This document shows, one piece after another, positions 59,789-64,000 of a stretch of DNA of 64,000 bases. The stretch comes from Batrachochytrium dendrobatidis JAM81. Taxonomy: Eukaryota; Chytridiomycota; Chytridiomycetes; Rhizophydiales. A program made the translations under genes and the position numbers. The first letter of the stretch is position 1, and each line of letters starts with the position of its first letter. The notes under the pieces are model-generated. The model saw nothing but the letters and a program-made list of their open reading frames with translations, was not told the origin of the DNA and ran no database searches. Where the stretch lies: the NCBI RefSeq assembly GCF_000203795.2, contig NW_006281105.1, positions 744,001-808,000 on the forward strand, in the 5' to 3' direction.

Positions 59789-62700
59789 ATGGATGAATGG
59801 CCAAAACCAAGTAGCAGCTGTACTAAAATCAGATGCAATAGCTTGGTCGTGGAGGCAAAGGAAGATGAAGAAAATACACCCACAAGCTCTATACTAGATC
59901 TACTCTCAAAATCTGTGGACACTAGGGGAGAGTATGAGCGCATAGATACAGAGATAAACGACATTTATCGTAATCTATATAGCATTTCTATACCATCCAA
60001 CATTAAAAATCATCCAGGCGATGCCGTTATTCATCGCTCCACTTGCAACTCAACCCCACCATCTGCGCCTGAGTACCACCCAGCAAAACAAGTGAGCCCA
60101 GTATGCCTCAAAGATACTCATTGGAAAAAAAAGAACATTCAGACTACAGTCAAAGCTTTCAAAAGTAGCAGTGCATCAGTCCAACAAACATGCAATTCTA
60201 ATCCCCGACCTTGTACAGTATTTGACGCCGAATCTAGTCCTTATGACTGCTCTGCCAAAGATAGAGTGCTGGAAATTCCAGACACAGCAACAGTAATATA
60301 TGCATACAATGAAGCTCGCAATCTTTCGGAGCACATTAATAAAGCCAATCTTTCTAGTATCAGTATAAATACACACAACTGGCGTGCAGTCCAATCCAAA
60401 AAGCATACGCGTTTATTATCAGTACCAGCTGGTTCTGTTGGGTCCATTGTAGCAACTCCAACTCCTGATCCAAAAAAATCCCATTCATTAACAGCTGCAA
60501 TTCCTACCCAAGAGCACACAACAAAAACAACCAGGTAGATACCATGCAATAGTGTATTGTTTTTGAAGCTTGGCTCTAACATGGTTTGAACTTTTAGCAA
60601 AAGTTGCAACTTGGTCCCCAAAATAAAGACTAGACGAAAAAAGAATCGTGTGCACGCCCATTCATCTGAAAATAAAAATGAACAAAATGGCTCGGCTTTG
60701 ACCAAAATGCAAGGTCTTGATCTCCTTGTGGATGCACAGTCAACGGTAAAGCGGTATCCTTTAGAGTGCTTTGATGACATTACCCAGTTTGAAACTCGTA
60801 GTCCTGCCGAATGGTTATCCACCAACTTTTTAACACCTCGTGTTTTTACTCCTGCCTTTTCTCGCTTTTATGGCACTGGTGAAACAGGATCGTGCCCTAC
60901 AGATTGGGAATGGGCAAAATGCTCTGTTTTGGATTATTGCAGCAAAAAAGACATGTACTTGATCGAATGGGTTTGTAGTCCAGAAAGTCGAAAATGGGTT
61001 AGGCGTCTAAATCTCCGCTTTGAATCAGAAAACGCAGACCTTTTTTTTCGTCGTATTGAAGCTGCAATTAAAAACCGAAGTTTAGCAGAAATCGATGATA
61101 AACTTTATTCCAAAATTGCTGCACAATCTATGCCAGATATGGCACCACTACCGGATTTTTTAAAACTGGGATTTCTATCAAAAGTTGGAATACCCATTAC
61201 AAAACGCAATTATAGAATAGTGGTATGTTTTTTGAGATATATGTAGACAATATACTGCTCATTGGAATTAAGCTTTTTAACATGCTTGTGTGATACTACC
61301 TATACAGGAAAAATGTCTTGCGGAGCTTGAAAAAGACTATGATTTTAGTATTAAAAAAGCACACTATCGGTTATTGCACAATGAGGAATTCACCACCAAT
61401 CAAGCAACATCAAACTCGGAGAAATTTGCAATAGCTGCATTAGCAAAGTCTGGTGCTGATAGATACGACAACTCCCATACCCTTCTTGGTCAAGTTGCGA
61501 TTGCTAGTCGTGATCTCTCAGATGCCATGTTTAGCGCAAATGCTAATCTGCAAAAAGCCTGTGTTGAAATTCTGGCATCTCTCAGAAACGCCATATCTGA
61601 AACAAATGGGTTTTATACATTTTTTATAGATTATCCGTGTCTATACTCTACGTTTGATGAACGTGTAACCTTGCATAGTAATGCTGTTCAAGCAAAACTC
61701 GTGTATCAATGGCCTCGTCTTATTGTCACTATTATTGAATCTCTTTTAGGAGACTATTTCAATTTGCAAGAGTCCCATTACAAAAACTTTGAAGAGAATC
61801 GATGCTACAATTTTCTGCGGTTAGTAAAAGTCATCATGGAAACACAGCTAAAAAGTATTGTTATATCTGGACTTCATCAGTTTCTTCAGCTTTTTAATAT
61901 TGATGTAAGCTTGTCAAGTCGATATCAAGATACGCAGCATGGATTTGACACTATGTTGCCAGAAATACACCAAGAAAATATTACTCATGAATCCCAGACG
62001 CAAAAATTGAAACAAGTTGATGCGCTAGAATCCAAGAAAAAATCCATCAGACAAAACTTGATTGATCAAAAACAGCCGCCACCAATCGACTTTAGCTGCA
62101 TCAAACGTTTATTTCTGATTCAGATATGTATTCGACCAGGCACAGAAATTTGCTCCGAGACCCATGATATAAAGCATACACAAGATATTGAAAAATCTCA
62201 TGTTTTGAATACGATACAGCTGATGCCAGATCTGGATTCCGTTCAGTCATCCTTAAAAAAACTATTCACACTCCCGCAAACATTGACATTCAGCACTATT
62301 CCTTGCATCGAGTCTTTGTTGTTTTCCAAAATGGTTTTTACTGAAGATGCAATGCATATTAAAACACTGAATAGTAGGCATCAACTAATAATTGATGGAA
62401 AATATTACATCAATGCTATTTTAGCACACGTGAAGCCAAAGATCCAATCACTATTGCATCAGTATCAAAAATTTGAACATCTTATTCAATGTGATATGAC
62501 TAGTATGTTAATTTCAACCACTTGCCTTGAAGAAATGGAATTTCCCGTTAAACAATTGAACTGTGCCATCCAAGAAATTCCGAATATTTCACCAGACCGT
62601 GTTGATTTTCATCCATTTGTAGTCGAATGTGGAGTACTCAAACAAACTTATCTTGACCTTGCTAAATCCAAGCTTAAATCTATTCAATCCGAGCTGGAAG

Positions 62701-64000
62701 GTCGTATCAATGTGGTATGCGAACGACTCTTGCTGAAATATAAGAATCTAAACAGCCATATATCAGTGGATCCTCAAAGCGATTCTCATGCATGGCAACT
62801 GCTTAAATACTGGATGGGTAAATGCAAGATGTTTACAATTGGATATTTTAAAGAGGTTGGTGTGCTAAATGCTTTTCTGATATTCATATTTAGCAAATCA
62901 ACTATTATTCGACTATTCTAACCAGTCTGTATTTTTGGTTTAGTTTGAAAATATCCAAAAAATTTGGAACTTTATAAACGATGCTGAAATGCATTTAAGC
63001 GATTACACAAGCAATATATACTGGGAAGCGTTCAAATGGCCAAATCGGGTGCTTGATCAGATTAGTCGAGCAAAAACCATGCTGAATGCAAATAAAGAGC
63101 TCATTATTTGTCAAATCACAGCCGACAAGATTCAAGCCGAGTCTACTATTGTTTCGTTTAAAGCAAAAATTCACGAGCTGTCTAACATTTCAGACCTGGA
63201 AACACTCCTTAAAACAAGCAGCATCCAAAACGACATGCTATCCGAACTAAATGCTATCAAAGATCTCTCCTTTCGTGTACAGCAACGTGAAAAACAAATG
63301 GAGTGCTCAAAGAGCACATTCAATGAGCTTGCCGATATCATTGCTTCTTTTGAATCATATCAAGATTTGCTTCATTTGTCACAAGATTCGTTGGAGCTCA
63401 TGAAAAACTGGACAAGCAAGTATTTTATTGAATTAGATGGCGAAAAAATCATTTCAATTGTAGCATCATGGAGTGCAACTATTCATAAATTGCTTCAGGC
63501 GTTTGTACATACTCCAAAATCTAAAGCCATTGTTGAGATACTTAAAACCCGCGTGGACGATTTTTGCAGAAACACGCAGGTAATAACAGCATTGCGAAAT
63601 CCAGCATTACAAGCAAGTCATTGGGAACAAATATCTGCCATCACAGGCCTGACACTGGAAGATTTTTCAGCGCTTTGTTTAAGCCAGGTTCTTGACCTAG
63701 ATCTTGAGCTGGTGCAAGATACTATAGTTGACATCAGTAACGAAGCCAGCATCGAGTATCGATTAGAGTCAGAGATTGAAATCATGAGAGTTGATTTGTT
63801 AACCAAAGAGTTTTGTTTAAAACCCTTTTATTCGACCGAATACACAATTATAAACAACTTTCAAGATCCGCTAGATGTTCTCTACAATCAACTCCAGCAA
63901 TGCCAAGTGCTGATTAAAGCTGCTATTGGTACAGGCGCGATGCCAAAAATTGAGCAGTGGGCCAAGAAAATCCATCAAGCTCAGGATCTACTTTACATTT
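59789..64000 (+). CDS. Axonemal dynein heavy chain, N-terminal part (cut by window edge)
   Basis: Exons 59789-60534, 60598-61222, 61308-62855 and 62944 to the edge join in phase; the gene continues beyond 64000. The first 250 residues are a poorly conserved, Ser-rich leader. The block PLECFDDITQFETRSPAEWL followed by YLIEWVCSPESRKWVRRLNL and LFFRRIEAAIKNR is typical of single-headed inner-arm dyneins of the DNAH1/DNAH6 kind. The tail then runs as long helices (exon 3), with FENIQKIWNFINDAEMHL starting exon 4. The linker begins near 63590: TALRNPALQASHWEQISAIT and ASIEYRLESEIEIM match the DHC N2 region. Motor AAA+ domains lie outside the window. Role: flagellar beating of zoospores. Subfamily placement is tentative; the ATG at 59789 is the first in frame. 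Confidence 0.88.

Overview
This window is nuclear DNA of a zoosporic fungus, most likely a chytrid (Chytridiomycota). Genes are intron-rich with short GT-AG introns. Fungal-type genes (Boi-like SH3-SAM-PH protein, Sso-type syntaxin, GH5 steryl-glucosidase, Sir2, Mtg2, Shq1) sit beside genes for a motile flagellum (axonemal dynein heavy chain, a sperm-tail PG-rich repeat protein). VMP1 and an LST2-like protein, absent from yeasts, point the same way. Placement near Batrachochytrium is an inference only.

Layout, left to right. 1-4566: AT-rich DNA with one secreted-protein gene and a decayed repeat element. 4567-6594: CAAX protease RCE1 and dynein light chain LC8. 7374-14184: HEATR6 and a VMP1-like gene with an N-terminal SAP motif, convergent. 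14485-17663: Ran GTPase, then an LST2-like gene. 17671-19930: three repeat elements, two of them near-identical inverted copies around a Romo1/Mgr2 gene. 20106-30473: SURF1, MTG2, SHQ1, a cyclin K/T-type gene with an element in intron 1, and a syntaxin. 31616-39765: GH5 hydrolase, a small membrane protein, tRNA-Arg and a UMP-CMP kinase; a second inverted pair of elements flanks the small gene and the tRNA. 40852-48500: LysM protein, glyoxalase II, SH3-SAM-PH protein and an orphan type I membrane protein. 48847-57034: PP4 catalytic subunit, sirtuin and a serine-rich protein with weak MED12 resemblance. 58471-64000: two flagellar genes in tandem, the dynein cut by the window edge.

The most distinctive layer is a family of short non-autonomous elements (about 185-690 bp). 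Their ends read CAGCCGTATTCACGT inward, with a TA at each border, as expected for Tc1/mariner-type MITEs. At least eleven copies and one relic are visible, mostly within tens to about 200 bases of a gene end, some abutting start codons, one inside an intron. The second standout is a 4-nucleotide exon in the Ran gene, needed to encode the invariant DTAGQE motif. Splice models were made by eye; where I summed exons (Ran, LC8, Romo1, SURF1, MTG2, cyclin, UMP-CMP kinase, GLO2, the SH3-SAM-PH gene and others) the totals are multiples of three.
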